Assembly: GCA_025210475.1 (NCBI GenBank) | Contig: JAOARW010000090.1 | Span: 1 to 43,864 of the forward strand | Direction of reading: 5' to 3' | Source of the DNA: Carboxylicivirga sp. | GTDB lineage: Bacteria; Bacteroidota; Bacteroidia; Bacteroidales; Marinilabiliaceae | Length of the DNA stretch: 43,864 nt | Shown here: in pieces, positions 18,356-27,400 of the stretch | Layout: every line of letters starts with the position of its first letter | Position numbering within the stretch: the stretch's first letter is position 1 | Notes under the pieces: model-generated | Database searches by the model: none | What the model saw: the letters and a program-made list of their open reading frames with translations, nothing else | What the model was told of the DNA's origin: nothing | Made by a program: the position numbers and the translations under genes

Positions 18356-18851
18356 ATTTTATAGTGCTTTGTGCATTGTGCACAGTGCGTATTTCAGTTA
18401 GGAGTCCTAAATTAAATTCAATCCCCCTATTTCGTTTAATTAATTACAAACCTTCATCTTGATTCCCCCTTTTCTAACTACTCTTTACTAATATTATTAT
18501 TCAACATTCATGTATTTAACGTGTTATACAGAGGTAAATCACCTCATCCCAACCTTCTCCTTCAGGAGAAGGAGACTGCACTTAGAAAGGCAGTAGCCTC
18601 TTCATTAATGTTCAGCTCTTCCAAATTTAACACTTCCTCTCCTGAAGGAGAGGATAGAGGAGAGGTGTATTTTAGGCGATAACACATTGATACTGTTAAT
18701 ATTTTATTTTACAATAAAGCTTATAAAGAGTAGCTTTTTCTAAGGGGGAAAAGCCGCTTTTGCTTTTCTTAAGATAGAATAACAAAAAGCTCCATCTACG
18801 CTCTCCTATCACATAAATTCTCTTCCGTCTTCCATCCTCAGTCTTCCGTCT
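18356..18851. other. 496-base intergenic region filled with nested inverted repeats
   Basis: No coding region is visible. Its centre (18463-18750) is a long imperfect palindrome described separately. The flanks hold short palindromes (GTGCATTGTGCAC near 18371) and a degenerate CTTCCGTCTTCC-type repeat near 18825-18852 that is also seen loosely at 20288-20310. Confidence 0.6.
18463..18750. repeat. composite imperfect palindrome, MITE-like
   Basis: Outer arms TTCCCCCTT (18463-18471) and CTACTCTTT (18478-18486) pair with AAAGAGTAG (18725-18733) and AAGGGGGAA (18742-18750). Middle arms GTGTTAT (18521-18527) and ATAACAC (18679-18685) enclose a 165-base unit. Within it CACCTC...CTCCTTCAGGAG (from 18540) pairs imperfectly with CTCCTGAAGGAG...GAGGTG (to 18667). 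No transposase is encoded. It is probably a mobile intergenic repeat of Bacteroidota; family not identified. Confidence 0.65.
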
Positions 18852-20183
18852 TTAATACTTTCTCTTTAATTCTGCCCCACGAAAATAATGCATTAAGATA
18901 GCATTATAATCGTAGCCCTTAGCACCCATTACAGCAGCTCCTATCTGACAAAGACCAACACCATGTCCCCAACCTGCACCTTTCAAGGCAAAGTAAAGTT
19001 CTCCGTTTGCCTCTGATTTTTCAACAATAAATGCTGAGCTATACAGGTGCGATTCGGATAAGGCTTTACGAATCTCCAGTTCTTTACCTATTGTTAAGGT
19101 CTTTTTATCGCCAATAATCTTCAACTCTATCAAACGACCTGAATCACCTCTCTCCACTGGTACCATATCCTGAATCAAGCCAAAGTCAATTCCAGTACGT
19201 TTTTTCACCAACTCACTCACTTCCTTCTGGGTGTATTTCACTTCCCATCGATAGAAATCATTGGTTTCCTGGTCGTAATCATTCAATACCTGGCTCAATA
19301 TTTCTTTATCGTCGGTATTACAGAATGCATCCGGACTTCCCAGCATCCATTTCTCAGCGTTAGCTTCATTCTTCAGGTCTGTATCAAAACCTTCCGGATT
19401 TTTATCATTATCAGCAAAGGCCTGTAAATAGGGATGACTAACCGGTTCCCACACATTTTCGAATTTCTCAACCATACCACCACAGCACTTTGAAAAACGC
19501 GCATCACAAATGGCATCGCCATTCATCAATACCTCACCCCAGGTTGCACGCACAGCATCTTCCACCTCTGTAGTGGTTGAACGTGTAATTCCCTGGTAAC
19601 GCTGGCAATGATCATCGGCACATACATCAAAGTTGATATGATCTTCACGGTCGTACCACTTGATAAACTTCTCATCCGACTCAAACACCGACTGGTAAGC
19701 ATCATCCGCCTTTTGTATCGACTGATTTTTTTCAATCTGTGCCAGCAACCAGCTACGCGAAATAACCGCATGTGCCTTCAATAACTCCAGTGAAGAAGTG
19801 GCACTCATCTCCGAGGAAATCACACTCATCAGATAATCTTCAACCGGTAATACGTTAATCGCTGTTATCTTCTCATTTTCAACCAAAAGCTTTAAACCAC
19901 CTTTAAACGACTGGTCCTCATCGCGCTCCCAATGGAAATTAATGCCAATTGTTACATCATGCAGTGTAAAAAAGGTATCGGCATCAACAGGCTCAATAAG
20001 AGACCCTGACGGAAGACTTATCTTCTCTTTTCCATCACTCAACTCAAGACCTCCATTAATACGGAATGCCTTATACTTTCCTTTTAAATTAATACCTGCA
20101 CTTGTTACATATGAACCTGTTAAGGTAAATTCAATGGTTTCTTTAAACTGAATACCAACATGTATAAGCGGTATTTTTTTCAT
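18852..20183 (-). CDS. SpoIID/LytB-domain protein without a signal peptide
   Basis: SpoIID-fold proteins are murein lytic transglycosylases or amidase enhancers. Here the block PVEDYLMSVISSEMSATSS places the catalytic-type Glu at residue 125, followed by LKAHAVISRSW. Then come CDARFSKCCGG with WEPVSHPYLQAF, and the C-terminal GWGHGVGLCQIGA block, so the fold is complete. The 443 residues start MKKIPLIHVGIQFK, with no hydrophobic leader, which suggests a cytoplasmic enzyme. This fits action on muropeptides delivered by the AmpG-like permease encoded next (inference). The gene is 127 bases after the GNAT gene. Activity on short fragments in the cytoplasm would be unusual for this family. Confidence 0.85.
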   Translation of the reverse strand: MKKIPLIHVGIQFKETIEFTLTGSYVTSAGINLKGKYKAFRINGGLELSDGKEKISLPSGSLIEPVDADTFFTLHDVTIGINFHWERDEDQSFKGGLKLLVENEKITAINVLPVEDYLMSVISSEMSATSSLELLKAHAVISRSWLLAQIEKNQSIQKADDAYQSVFESDEKFIKWYDREDHINFDVCADDHCQRYQGITRSTTTEVEDAVRATWGEVLMNGDAICDARFSKCCGGMVEKFENVWEPVSHPYLQAFADNDKNPEGFDTDLKNEANAEKWMLGSPDAFCNTDDKEILSQVLNDYDQETNDFYRWEVKYTQKEVSELVKKRTGIDFGLIQDMVPVERGDSGRLIELKIIGDKKTLTIGKELEIRKALSESHLYSSAFIVEKSEANGELYFALKGAGWGHGVGLCQIGAAVMGAKGYDYNAILMHYFRGAELKRKY

Positions 20184-20310
20184 GATATTTTCTTTAGTCC
20201 GATGTCCGAAGCACGGAGTCGGAAGATTACTCTTGGCTCACCTCTCACCTCTCATCACTTTTTCAATAGTTATAATTTTCGCACCATCTTCCCTCTTCCA
20301 TCTTGTGTCT

Positions 20311-21216
20311 CTACTTCAATATCTTCTCATATCGCCAGAATACCCTGTCGACAACGGCCTTGCTATGCCATGAGTAAAAATCGATAGGGCCTACCCATGG
20401 GATGATAGAATGCGATAAGCCCATCTCTTTCATATCTTGCAGGCAACGCTTTAATAAGATAGCGCCCATGCCTTTGCCGCGTAAATCGGGATGCGTACCC
20501 ATTGGCCCAAACCAACCCGTACCTTTGTTATTGGCATTGTGTGCCGAAAAGGCTTTTACCTCCCCATTTAATAAGGCAATATGCATGGATGGCTGTTCGT
20601 CTTTAAAAGCCATCTCCACCTCGTTACTCCAAAGCAACCATTCATCTTTTATAAAATCGAGTATGGCCTTCTTATCCCCTGGTTTGGCTCGACGCACTTC
20701 GATGTTATCAGCCTTCAAAGCAGCTTCCTTATCACTCATATCCCAATCCTGGTTTAAATCCACCAACAGATTGGACGTATCGCCGAAGCGCTCGAACCCT
20801 TTGCGCATGGCCCAACACAAAGCCGGGGTATAGCGCGGGTCAATACCAGGCATAAAATAGTTTAAAGGCACATCATAAATACGTACCACATCAGCTTCAT
20901 GCTGTTTAAAAATAGCCTCAAGCTTTTCAAATAAAGCCGATGCGACTCCCTGACGACGATAAGTTTTATCCACCGCCATCAACTTAATATAGGCATAGCG
21001 CGTACCACGAATATCGCGCATCACCCCCTGCATAAAGCCAATGATTTCTTCGCCATCTTTACAAACAAAGGTAGCCTCCGGCATCCAGTAAGGATCACCT
21101 TCCAGCTTTTCTTGCAAATTGACTTCGGTAATGCTATCGTACTGCCAACTGGCATTTAAAAAAGCCGTCAATCGCGACAAATCGCCGGACTGATATTGGG
21201 TAATTGGATAGTTCAT
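20311..21216 (-). CDS. double GNAT-domain N-acetyltransferase
   Basis: A 301-residue protein made of two tandem GNAT folds. The first (about 1-140) has the acetyl-CoA loop YRRQGVASALFEKL; the second (about 170-300) has LRGKGMGAILLKRC. No signal peptide is present, so it acts in the cytoplasm. The acceptor is unknown. Position between the SpoIID and DUF4922 genes suggests an amino sugar or murein amino acid as acceptor (inference). Such tandem GNATs often have only one active half, and I cannot tell which from sequence. It follows DUF4922 by 238 bases of repeat-rich spacer. Confidence 0.85.
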   Translation of the reverse strand: MNYPITQYQSGDLSRLTAFLNASWQYDSITEVNLQEKLEGDPYWMPEATFVCKDGEEIIGFMQGVMRDIRGTRYAYIKLMAVDKTYRRQGVASALFEKLEAIFKQHEADVVRIYDVPLNYFMPGIDPRYTPALCWAMRKGFERFGDTSNLLVDLNQDWDMSDKEAALKADNIEVRRAKPGDKKAILDFIKDEWLLWSNEVEMAFKDEQPSMHIALLNGEVKAFSAHNANNKGTGWFGPMGTHPDLRGKGMGAILLKRCLQDMKEMGLSHSIIPWVGPIDFYSWHSKAVVDRVFWRYEKILK

Positions 21217-21220
21217 AATT

Positions 21221-21257
21221 TAGATCGCTTCGCTGTTAGACAATAGATCGCTTCGCT
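21221..21257. repeat. 14-base direct repeats TAGATCGCTTCGCT
   Basis: Exact copies lie at 21221-21234 and 21244-21257, followed by an inverted partial copy (GAACGAAGCTAT, from about 21263). This is a short simple repeat just upstream of the GNAT gene. No function is apparent. Confidence 0.7.
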
Positions 21258-21344
21258 TATAGAACGAAGCTATTGCTTCTTATAGATTTAAAGTTTATCT
21301 CTCAGTTTCTTGGCTGCTAGCTTCTAGCCTCTAGCAACTCTGTT

Positions 21345-21437
21345 ATTCCCCCATCGCCAAAAGGCACTTCCCCAAGGGGAAGATCGTCCTGCTCACATTC
21401 TCCCCAAGGGGAGAAACCCGCAGGGAGAGGGGGATTT
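21345..21437. repeat. REP-like inverted repeat
   Basis: ATTCCCCC at 21345 pairs with GGGGGATT near 21429-21436. Inside it are two small palindromes, CTTCCCCAAGGGGAAG (21367-21382) and CTCCCCAAGGGGAG (21400-21413), which also pair with each other imperfectly. It resembles the repeat unit at 18540-18667 in design, though not in sequence. Confidence 0.65.
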
Positions 21438-21454
21438 TCATTAGCTATCGGCCA

Positions 21455-22399
21455 TCAGCTGACAGCCATTAGCTTTTTTAATACCTGCAAACAGTCCTCT
21501 TCGTCCATACACACCTGATGAAGAATGTCAGACACATCTTCGGCACTTATCTTTTCAAAATCTTCGGGACGGGGCGTGATAAATACACCTCCCATATCAA
21601 CCGAAGCCGGACTAATCAGAATTTGCTCATCACCCTCGGCAGAGTAACAGGCCGGACGGTGCAAAATACGCGGAAACACATGTACCACATATTCATCATT
21701 CTCGCAGTAAGCCAGTACATTTAGCATTGGCTCCACTTCCTCTTTTTGTTCTGCCCACAATAGTTCGTGCAGATTCCTGAACAGACTTGTTATTGCTTCA
21801 GCATTAACACCCGCAAAGGTGATAACACCACGATGATAGCCCTTCCAGTTATAGATTTTCACATCATCCTGAACCTCTATTAATTGCGCATAGGTCTCCT
21901 TCCTAAAATCTTCCTCAACAGGCATAAACCCTTTAACACCTGCCTGAAAGTGAAAATGGTCTGGTGCCGAAGCGCCACACTTTGGTCCGTTATAAAACAG
22001 CGTGAACTCATTCAGCTCCTTTGCTAATTTTAGCATTGAAGGAAAATAAGGCTCTATCAACTGCAGGGTATGCTCCTGATGGGGAATAGTGAGGTGCTCG
22101 GGGAAAATCGGAAATGGATTAATCAGGATAGTATAATCATCAATATCAATCCCTTCCTGCTCTGCCGGGCGATTTTTCTCACACAAAAAGCAGGGACGCT
22201 CCTGAATGGACTTGGCATCGACCTTAGCGGCCGAAGAACGCATGCGCTCAGGATTAAACTGAACCTTTACTTCTGCTCCGCCATCCAGCGTTACACTTTT
22301 GTTCTTTACCCTTTGCAAGCCTGCATAATTGGCAGTGGCCAGACTCCAATTTTGAATCTGGCCTTGTATTAGTTTTTTGGTTTTGAGAGAAATGGTCAT
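21455..22399 (-). CDS. DUF4922 protein with HIT/GalT-like active-site motif
   Basis: This 314-residue cytoplasmic protein belongs to a family of unknown function related to the GalT/Ap4A-phosphorylase branch of the HIT superfamily. The motif HFHFQ (His148, His150, Gln152), preceded by NGPKCGASAPD, matches the nucleotidyl-His loop of that branch. The segment NPFPIFPEHLTIP (94-106) matches its substrate-binding strand. CFLC (Cys70, Cys73) may bind zinc. A nucleotidyl transfer or phosphorolysis reaction on a nucleotide sugar is the natural prediction (inference). It sits between a GT2 and a GNAT gene in a murein recycling block, so a UDP- or GDP-amino-sugar is plausible. There is no signal peptide. 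Confidence 0.82.
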   Translation of the reverse strand: MTISLKTKKLIQGQIQNWSLATANYAGLQRVKNKSVTLDGGAEVKVQFNPERMRSSAAKVDAKSIQERPCFLCEKNRPAEQEGIDIDDYTILINPFPIFPEHLTIPHQEHTLQLIEPYFPSMLKLAKELNEFTLFYNGPKCGASAPDHFHFQAGVKGFMPVEEDFRKETYAQLIEVQDDVKIYNWKGYHRGVITFAGVNAEAITSLFRNLHELLWAEQKEEVEPMLNVLAYCENDEYVVHVFPRILHRPACYSAEGDEQILISPASVDMGGVFITPRPEDFEKISAEDVSDILHQVCMDEEDCLQVLKKLMAVS

Positions 22400-22746
22400 T
22401 ATTAGTTATTAGTTGTTAGTCAGTAGACAGTAGCTAATACCAAATACTGACTTGTTTCAATTAACTATTATTAAATCTTAGTCAGAAGCCTTTTAAGAAA
22501 GAAATGAGTAGTGAGATTTGAGTAATGAGATGATTTACATGATTCAAAATATGTAATTCAAACACCAACACCGCTTTTATTCTCGCCTCTCTCTTCTCTT
22601 TCTTCACTGCTACCGCGCGAATTGAAAATCGACGAAGTCAATCCTTTCGCGTGGTGTTTTTATAAATGCCACACAAAAGCATTCGTGCGGCAGCGAAGGT
22701 AGATGGCTGAAATTCTCATCGCTCACTTCAGCCTTCTACTTTCTGA
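22400..22746. other. 347-base intergenic region with inverted repeat
   Basis: No gene is visible. It begins with a low-complexity ATTAGTTATTAGTTGTTAGTC stretch at about 22400 and holds a palindromic element at 22602-22698, listed separately. No promoter could be called. Confidence 0.6.
22602..22698. repeat. palindromic intergenic element, about 97 bases
   Basis: CTTCACTGCTACCGCGCGAAT at the left end pairs imperfectly with ATTCGTGCGGCAGCGAAG at the right. An inner GTGG/CCAC stem lies around 22652-22671. It is a GC-rich island in AT-rich surroundings, so probably a mobile or REP-like repeat. Confidence 0.55.
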
Positions 22747-24198
22747 CTATTTCCTGACTAACTGCTTACGCGCTTTAAACTCCATGGTACGGATTTTATC
22801 CTTGTAAAAGTTATGCGCATTCATCTTGTTAATATCCAACGATGCATCTGAGTTATCGTCCCAACGACGACACAGGTACAATGGGTCATAAATACGTCCA
22901 ATCTGGAAGTAACGGCTGATATTTAAACCAAGGGCATAATCTTCGCCATAGCTTGTATTAGGCACTTTAACGTCGCGCAACACCGGTGTATAAAATGCAC
23001 GTGGGGCGCCCAGTCCGTTAATGCGTAACGCGTTGTTACGACCATTTTCCGGCGTCCACTCTTTGTGGTCAATTAATCCCGGAGGAATCTCTTCCAGCTT
23101 AAAGTTCACCATTTGATAGCTACCCACTACCATGGCACAATTTTGTTCGTAAAAAGCCTTCACAACACGCTCGATAACTGTTTCATCGATGTATAAATCA
23201 TCACTATCCAACTGAATAGCAAATTTACCACAACGTGCATCGGCTACTGCTGCATTCCAGCAACCACCAATGCCCAAATCATTGCGCTCAGGAATAATAT
23301 GAATCAAACGCTCATCATTAAATGAACGGATAATTTCAGAGGTTTTATCTGTTGAGTGGTTATCAACAATAATCAGGTTAAAAGCAAAATCCGTCTTCTG
23401 CTTCAATACCGATTCGATGGCATCACCAATTGTTTTTTCGCGATTACGAACCGGAATAATAACCGATGCCTCCACCGGAAAGTCAGACTCCGTAAACTCA
23501 ATCTTTGTAAATTCAGGCTTCAGGTAAGCACCAACAGCTTTTAGGTGAGCCGTACAAGCCACTTCCATTTCAATCTGACGGTCGCGGTTACGTGGGTCAA
23601 CGTAGTCAAACATTTTCTCGCCCGACTTGCGTGTATCCATTTCCACTTCAGTGTACAATAGCTCTGGCAAGTGCATTAACTCATGGTTCTGCGATACACG
23701 CAAACGTAAATCGTACAAGGCCGCATGCTTATAGTCGGCATCCATTGCCTCAACGGCAGCTTTCAATGCCTCGGCTTTATATAGCAACAACGAACCAAAG
23801 TTAAAATCATCGCGTAAGCTACCTTCCTGGTATTCAATCACCGGATGAGCAGATAGTTTTCCATCCTTTTGCTCGTAGTAATCGGCATAAACCATGCCTG
23901 CACCAGCATCGTTACAACAACGTGCCATACGCTCCAAGGCATTCATACCAATATTCAAAGCCATCGCTTTGGTATACACTGCCACAAACTCACCAGACAC
24001 TTCACTTAAAAGTGCTTTCCAGGTCTGTGTGGCATCCAATCCTCCTTCGGCTACAATCACTTTCGCACCTTCAACTTCTATTGCTTCTTTAGCAACCACA
24101 ATTATGCTTGTTGCTTTTTCTGCTTGAAACGCCTCTATTGTTGGCTTCAATTCCTCCTTGTTTGAATAAGGCAGAATACAAGTCAATTTTTCACTCAT
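22747..24198 (-). CDS. tandem GT-A family 2 glycosyltransferase
   Basis: A 483-residue protein with a second-half GT2 domain of standard form: VEASVIIPVRNREKTIGDAI (about 240-260), IIVDNHSTDKT, the nucleotide-sugar/metal motif QLDSDD and the acceptor-side SYGEDYALGL. The first 230 residues resemble a second, degenerate GT-A fold (VYTKAMALNIG, MVYADYYEQ) with no clear DxD. There is no membrane segment or signal, so it is cytoplasmic. Donor and acceptor are unknown. It is the gene downstream of the amidase, across a 270-base repeat-rich gap, and is followed by DUF4922, which may make or break its donor (inference). Confidence 0.87.
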   Translation of the reverse strand: MSEKLTCILPYSNKEELKPTIEAFQAEKATSIIVVAKEAIEVEGAKVIVAEGGLDATQTWKALLSEVSGEFVAVYTKAMALNIGMNALERMARCCNDAGAGMVYADYYEQKDGKLSAHPVIEYQEGSLRDDFNFGSLLLYKAEALKAAVEAMDADYKHAALYDLRLRVSQNHELMHLPELLYTEVEMDTRKSGEKMFDYVDPRNRDRQIEMEVACTAHLKAVGAYLKPEFTKIEFTESDFPVEASVIIPVRNREKTIGDAIESVLKQKTDFAFNLIIVDNHSTDKTSEIIRSFNDERLIHIIPERNDLGIGGCWNAAVADARCGKFAIQLDSDDLYIDETVIERVVKAFYEQNCAMVVGSYQMVNFKLEEIPPGLIDHKEWTPENGRNNALRINGLGAPRAFYTPVLRDVKVPNTSYGEDYALGLNISRYFQIGRIYDPLYLCRRWDDNSDASLDINKMNAHNFYKDKIRTMEFKARKQLVRK

Positions 24199-24468
24199 TG
24201 TATTTTGATTTAGTCTTATATTTTTAACCCTTCTAGCATTGGCGCTTCGCCCAAACCCGACTTACTCTTCTTTCCTTGATGAAAGAAAGTAAGCAAAGAA
24301 AATCAAGGCTACTTTCTTAATCTCCTTCTTATTTGAGTTAAGCTAAGTGCGGCCGGGTGATTTTCGAACAAGTTCTCAACTTCCCGGTCTTACTAATGGC
24401 TTATTCTCAAAACGAAGTCATTAATAAAGATGCCAGCACTAATTACATTTTAATATATCTTCTTTAAT
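24199..24468. repeat. repeat-rich intergenic spacer
   Basis: No gene is seen. It contains an imperfect hairpin TTCTTTCCTTGATGAAAGAA near 24270 with a partial second copy of its parts just downstream (AAAGAAAATCAAGG, then CTACTTTCTTAATC). CCCGA- and CCCGG-type blocks recur around it. It resembles common short repeats of Bacteroidota, but the family was not identified. Confidence 0.5.
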
Positions 24469-27400
24469 CTATTCACTTCTATAAAAGAACTTCAGAATCT
24501 GTTTCATCAACTCATCACGCTCTTTTTCACTGATTACTGTTTCAAACGGGAAACCCAATATCACAGTTTTGTACTCACCATTATACAAAGTTCCGGCACT
24601 TACATTGTTTTCCTTATAGCGATAAGAGGTAATAGCGTTAATGCCTACCGGCTCAATACCGTCAGGTGCTTCAACCGTATAGTAGTCCTGACTATGTTCT
24701 GTATTAAATTGCATTTGCCCTTTCAAAACAGGAGCAGCATAATCAGTTGCATAAACATTGCCATTTTTAACAGCATGATTGGTACGCCACTTAAATCGAA
24801 GCACATCAGCTGCAAAATCATTGGCCAACGTATCGTTATTGAGTTTAATATCGGAACCCACATAGGCACCACTCATAAACACATGCTGCTGATTAGATGT
24901 CAATTGCTTCACTTTATCCATAAAAGCAGGCGTATAAATTTTATACTTTGGTGCTTTCCCGTTATAAGATGCTGTCGTCTTTTCCTCTCCCAATATGATA
25001 TCAACAGCTTTGTAAGATGATGCATCAAACGCTAGTGACTCAAACACTTCATCACTCACTGAGATAAAGGAATAACCGGCTTTTAATATGGATTGTCCAT
25101 GAATAATGATATTATCCCTGTTGTTACCTTTTATGATTTTCCCTTCATCAGTAGCATAACTGGCACCCCAACCAGGACTGTCATCATCTAGCCACGGCGA
25201 TTGGCGGTTAAAATCGTACTGATTTCCGGTATAAGCATACTCATATTTATCAGGCACTCCCTGATCATCCCACCAGGCAACGCCGCCAAAATTACCTTCA
25301 TCAACAAATGCCGGTGCACTAATGCGGTCAAATGCATTCACCACCAATACTTTTTCTGCCTTCCGACGCGCTATTCCAATTGAAAGCACCTCACTCGGAA
25401 AACTTTCGCCTCCATCGTTTAAAGCCGTCACTTTAAAACTTAGAATCTGTCCTTTCTTAACTTTAGGTATTTGATAAGTTGTTCCTTCTACAATCTTACC
25501 GTTATCAAAACCATTCGTCCCAATTCGTGTGTATACTTTATACTTAGTTGGCTCTGCAGTGGCTTCTAATGAATCAATTACCGGCTGCCAGCTTAACTGG
25601 TAGCCTCTTTTTGCTTCCGTTAAAGCCAAATGATCAACAGGTAAAGGCTGCACCACATAGGTACGTCCCTCCTGAAAAGCAAGGAATTTTAACATGCCTT
25701 TGTAGATGGCCCGACAAACATCAAAACGAAAATGCGGATCAAGGCCAAATTTCATATCGGCCAGATTTTGGTGCGACAACAACTCCAACAACATTGTTGG
25801 AACATTAGGTCGCCATGCTTCAGAATATTGCTTATCCCACATGCCACGACGCGTCCAATCGTCATTATATAAGGCACGAATATCGTTGACAATTTGCGTT
25901 TGGATAACATCTGTTAAGTCGCGACTAGCCAGCTTTGATTGACCGTTGGGAAAATAACCACTATCGCGCAAAGAGCTGTATATGCCCAGCGTACCGATCA
26001 CCGAATCATTTGGTGTTATTCCGGCATCAGTATGAAACGCGAATGCCATATCAATGGGCAAACCTAAGCCCTCAACATTACGGTCTTTTGTTGGCCCATT
26101 GGGAACGCCCATCAAATAATCAACCCATTCACCACGGCTTTGGTAATCGTCATTATAATCGTTCTTTTCATCATTTAAACTAAACACCAAGGTATCAGGC
26201 ATGCCTGCATACTGCAACCAATAACGCGCCGCTTCCATATAACGCGGACGCTGTGATATTTTCCATGAGAACTGATCTGGATTAACCAAAACAGAGCCCT
26301 TCTTTTTAGCACCCGTATTATTCAACGACCATTGATTAGGCATCAACTCATTAGAAGGTCGCCGGGCCACATTGCCCATTCCACCACCTAAACGAACTGC
26401 ATCTAACGAAACTTGCCCTTCACCATAAACTTCAATACCATGGTTATTTCCTTCTTCAAATTGAAAAGTACCAAGATAAATCCAGGTGTTGCCACCCATC
26501 GATTGATTTAACACGAAAGTTGTTGCTCCGCCACTATGGTTCACCACATAGCTTACTTTATTGCAATTATTTAAATTACGCTTGTAAGAAATGTAAACAG
26601 CATAATCTCCCCCCTGAGGAATATCAGGCTTATAATTCGCCACTTTTCCATTGGCTTCTTTAATCAGCAAAGATGTTCCGTATTTAAAAGGATTATCGCC
26701 AGGATAAAGAGTATCCTTATAAGCAAAACCTACCTGAGCAACTCCAACCATCTTTTTTGTCAGTTCAAATTCTGAATTTCCCGATGACCAATCATTATCA
26801 ATGATCACTTCGTGCCGGTTAAAACACCTTTCTCGCGGCATAAACACATTTGCTCCTGCCTTTTCGAGCATTGACACCAAATACGGTATAACATAGAGCA
26901 TTGGAGAAATATCCTCAACCGAACCAAAAAGTCTGGCACGCTGCCATTCCCAGCGATCCAATTTAGACTCGTAATACCAACCATGACTATGCCACAAGGC
27001 AATGTGATTCTTCATCATGCCCGATTTAAAGGCCGGCTGACTTAAATTACTAATAAACTTATGAGCATTTGGTTTTCGTATACGGCTTGAATCAATCAAT
27101 TCCGATTTCCGATATAAATTAGGAATCAAATCACTTAATTCATAATTACCCGTAAAAACCTTAATACGATACTGTTTCATTGTATCATCTGGCATCGAAC
27201 TTAGTGCCTCAATAAAACCTTTATAATTATCCTGACGCCATGGCAAGTATGACAATTGTTTATTAAAATAGTATTCCAAAAGCTCATGCTCCCTATCTAC
27301 CAAAACGGAATCAATTTTAATCTTGCCCAGATGTCCCCATTTATGCAATGGCACTTGCCAGGCCTGCACTCCAGTGTCGGCAGGCAAGTATAACTCATCA

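Noticed and set aside
20402..20833. 143-residue plus-strand frame
   Set aside because: It is the reverse complement of the GNAT gene, with Cys/Ser/Pro-rich composition and no domain; shadow frame.
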